Program-made: the position numbers and the translations under genes
Notes under the pieces: model-generated
What the model saw: only the letters and a program-made list of their open reading frames with translations
What the model was told of the DNA's origin: nothing
Databases searched by the model: none
Part shown: one piece after another, positions 5,743 through 7,210 of the stretch
Layout of the letters: each line of letters starts with the position of its first letter
Position numbering within the stretch: position 1 is the stretch's first letter
NCBI GenBank assembly: GCA_004299465.1
Contig: SCST01000723.1
Span: forward strand, 1-7,210
DNA from: Methylovulum sp.
GTDB taxonomy: Bacteria; Pseudomonadota; Gammaproteobacteria; Methylococcales; Methylomonadaceae
DNA length: 7,210 nt
Reading direction: 5' to 3'

Positions 5743-6180
5743 ATGAACCCGAACGCCGCAGATAACGAGACGTCTGGGCAAACTGCAACGCGCGGCGATC
5801 CGCAGGACGGTTCCGGCGTTTTGGAGGATGCTCAGTCGTTATGGCGCGAGCTGTATGGGCTAGGACACGATCACTTCCGGCTCGCTGCGCTGGAAACGCG
5901 GCGGGCGGGCGAAAGTCTGGTGACTATGATTGTGGCGGGGGTGATGGTTGCCGTTTTGCTGAACGCCGCGTGGCTGGGGCTGGTCGCCGCCGCCGTGCTG
6001 GGGCTGATCGAGCATGGCGTCGCGGCGAGTAACGCTATACTGCTTGCCGTTGCTTGTAATTTGCTGCTCGCACTGATCTTTTATGGCCTGATACGCCACA
6101 AAAGTCATTATTTACAATTCCCCGCGTTCCTACGCAGTCTTCAGCCCGCTCCAATGCACAGGGATGTGGAGAGATCATGA
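5743..6180 (+). CDS. Phage holin-family / YqjE-like (DUF1469) membrane protein
   Basis: A 145-residue protein. Residues 1-27 are a polar low-complexity tail, and residues 28-57 an amphipathic helix (LWRELYGLGHDHFRLAALETRRAGES) typical of the family. Then come two long hydrophobic segments: about 58-88 (LVTMIVAGVMVAVLLNAAWLG) and 96-116 (NAILLAVACNLLLALIFYGL), with basic residues after the second. In E. coli, yqjE lies next to yqjD and yqjK, the same order as here. These proteins are named for holin-like topology, not for proven lysis activity, so a host membrane role is expected. It begins 13 bases after the DUF883 stop, which supports an operon. The TGA stop overlaps the next ATG. Confidence 0.85.
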   Translation: MNPNAADNETSGQTATRGDPQDGSGVLEDAQSLWRELYGLGHDHFRLAALETRRAGESLVTMIVAGVMVAVLLNAAWLGLVAAAVLGLIEHGVAASNAILLAVACNLLLALIFYGLIRHKSHYLQFPAFLRSLQPAPMHRDVERS

Positions 6181-6584
6181 TGGCGGCCTACTTTCTAAAC
6201 CGAAGCAAACCCAAGTCGCTGACGGCTCAAATCAGGGCTGCGGAACGGCAGGTGTTGAACCGTCAACGGCGGGTCGGCATTCGCGCCGCTAAGCTGGTCC
6301 GAAAAGTACACCAACAGATGACAGCACCGGCAAGTTTGCTGCTGGCGGGTGGCATCGGCTTTGTCATAGGCGAATTCACTAAGAAGCATCAGGTATCCAA
6401 CAACTGCGGCACTGTTGATAAGCCACGCGCGGTCGAGACGACACCCTTGAGAACTGCGCTGAACCTTATGACCTCGGTCCATACCTTATACACGGCTTTG
6501 CCGTTAGCCTGGATGTTGAAGTCCTTCTATCAACCCGTTGCGTCGGCTCAAGTACCCAAACGGCGGGACGTAGGGAGTAATTGA
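6177..6584 (+). CDS. YqjK-position small membrane-associated protein
   Basis: A 135-residue protein that starts at ATG 6177, overlapping the YqjE-like TGA by ATGA, so translation is likely coupled. The N-terminal 45 residues are strongly basic (QIRAAERQVLNRQRRVGIRAAKLVRK), then a short hydrophobic Gly-rich segment (PASLLLAGGIGFVIGEF, 51-67) with a glycine-zipper look, then a polar linker, and a second hydrophobic region about 95-115 (NLMTSVHTLYTALPLAWML). Position after yqjD- and yqjE-type genes fits YqjK of E. coli, but direct sequence resemblance is too weak for me to claim orthology. E. coli YqjK is itself poorly characterised. A second in-frame ATG follows at once (MM). Confidence 0.7.
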   Translation: MMAAYFLNRSKPKSLTAQIRAAERQVLNRQRRVGIRAAKLVRKVHQQMTAPASLLLAGGIGFVIGEFTKKHQVSNNCGTVDKPRAVETTPLRTALNLMTSVHTLYTALPLAWMLKSFYQPVASAQVPKRRDVGSN

Positions 6585-6730
6585 AATCAGCGATTCCAGG
6601 CTGCATCTCGACCGAAATAGACAACGGTTTGTCGCACTACTCATGCCTATACCGGTCGGTACCTGAAATATACACCTATTAGGTAGTGCCTGGCCGAAAA
6701 TACTACAAACTATGTTTAGTAGGCCTGTAG

Positions 6731-6755
6731 CGGAAAAATCGAAATGAGTTTTCCG
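6731..6755. repeat. 7-bp inverted repeat CGGAAAA/TTTTCCG
   Basis: The arms are 6731-6737 and 6749-6755 with an 11-base loop. They lie about 150 bases beyond the last gene of the operon. No T run follows, so this is not a standard terminator; an operator-like or chance palindrome is possible. Confidence 0.35.
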
Positions 6756-6870
6756 GTAATCGAATAAAAACGCTACAAAAATTGGAACCGCTAATGCCAT
6801 GTATATGAAATACAGTACATTATTTTTGTTTCGGCACATCATTGTGCCTAAAACTCAAATGTGAAAAATC

Positions 6871-6901
6871 GCTGTAAGCCTTGATATTCATGGGCTACAG
6901 C
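6871..6901. repeat. Inverted repeat with 9 paired bases (GCTGTA-A-GCC / GGC-TACAGC)
   Basis: GCTGTA plus GCC (6871-6880, one bulged A) pairs with GGC plus TACAGC (6893-6901) around a 12-base loop. It sits directly downstream, on the minus strand, of the open segment ending at 6906, so it may be the minus-strand terminator or the end structure of a decayed element. Confidence 0.4.
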
Positions 6902-7210
6902 ATTCTCACCCAAACCTGGGTAAGCCATACTTCAACGCGGTCAGACCGTCTTCAAATTTTCCGCCGACCATTTTGTCCATGCTGAACACCAGCCCTATCT
7001 CGTTACAGCTTTTTCAAAACATGGCTTTGTTATTACAATATTTGCCCTATACTTCTATATACTTTAAATGGTCAAGTTTCCAGTTTTTGTAGGCTAAGTC
7101 TGGCTCGTATCCCTCTCAGTGAGTGGCGCTTTCCTAGACCCAGAAAACCGAAAAGATGACCGCTCAGAGTATATATCTGCAATTCAAAACTCTACTTTAG
7201 GAGATTACCA

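Larger units (their letters stand above)
6585..7210. other. Long stretch without a supported gene
   Basis: No reading frame here has a convincing start and composition on the plus strand, and base composition is AT-rich and irregular, unlike the coding part. It holds two inverted repeats (separate entries). On the minus strand an open segment ending at TGA 6906-6908 reads MDKMVGGKFEDGLTALKYGL then PRFG; I do not recognise it, and it is closed by a stop upstream on that strand near 7017. It may be the tail of a decayed mobile-element gene. No promoter is claimed. Confidence 0.5.

Noticed and set aside
5841..6108. Open frames within the YqjE-like gene on both strands
   Set aside because: They are Arg/Gly- or His/Gln-rich shadows of a GC-rich gene, without start signals.
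5743..6584. Prophage lysis cassette (holin plus partner)
   Set aside because: The holin label comes from topology only; no endolysin or phage genes are near, and the order matches the chromosomal yqj cluster.
6504..6842. A minus-strand open frame of 112 codons
   Set aside because: It overlaps the 3' end of the YqjK-position gene, and its second half (Ser/Cys/Arg-rich) looks non-coding. The first residues are hydrophobic but match nothing I know.

Overview
The window looks like chromosomal DNA from a gammaproteobacterium. The grounds are a 5'-to-3' arrangement matching the Escherichia coli yqjD-yqjE-yqjK order, an envelope-stress style gene set (BON lipoprotein, DUF302, PRC-barrel, DUF883), and an RTX protein with a C-terminal secretion-type end. 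A methanotroph of the Methylococcales is my best guess, but that is an inference from gene style and no marker gene here proves it. No rRNA, tRNA or CRISPR array was seen.

Left region (1-1860): one minus-strand gene for a 519-residue secreted RTX calcium-binding protein. Its N-terminal half is a Thr/Ala/Gly-rich array of about 20-residue repeats and its C-terminal half is a classical glycine/aspartate nonapeptide beta-roll. No type I secretion transporter genes are present.

Middle-left region (1690-2658): about 970 bases without an intact gene. It holds a stretch starting GTGCG with several hairpins that resembles the 5' domain of a group II intron (weak call). Directly after it comes the recognisable but decayed C-terminus of a DDE transposase. 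This is a graveyard of mobile elements between the RTX gene and the plus-strand genes.

Right region (2659-6584): a run of small plus-strand envelope genes. In order they are a periplasmic PRC-barrel protein, a methionine-rich periplasmic protein, a decayed membrane-protein gene, a 37-residue single-span membrane protein overlapping the end of that pseudogene, a DUF302 protein, a BON-domain lipoprotein whose signal peptide is out of frame with its apparent start codon, two tandem DUF883 (YqjD/ElaB-type) proteins, a YqjE-type two-span membrane protein, and a YqjK-position protein that overlaps it by ATGA. From the BON gene onward the spacing is tight enough for one operon. The common theme is small proteins of the inner membrane and periplasm, plausibly for envelope or stationary-phase stress.

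Right end (6585-7210): about 626 bases with no gene I can support, only two inverted repeats and an unrecognised open segment on the minus strand. I found no convincing new multi-gene system. The most useful unusual points are the unlisted 37-residue gene, the two decayed genes, the start-codon frameshift in the BON gene and the structured noncoding stretch.
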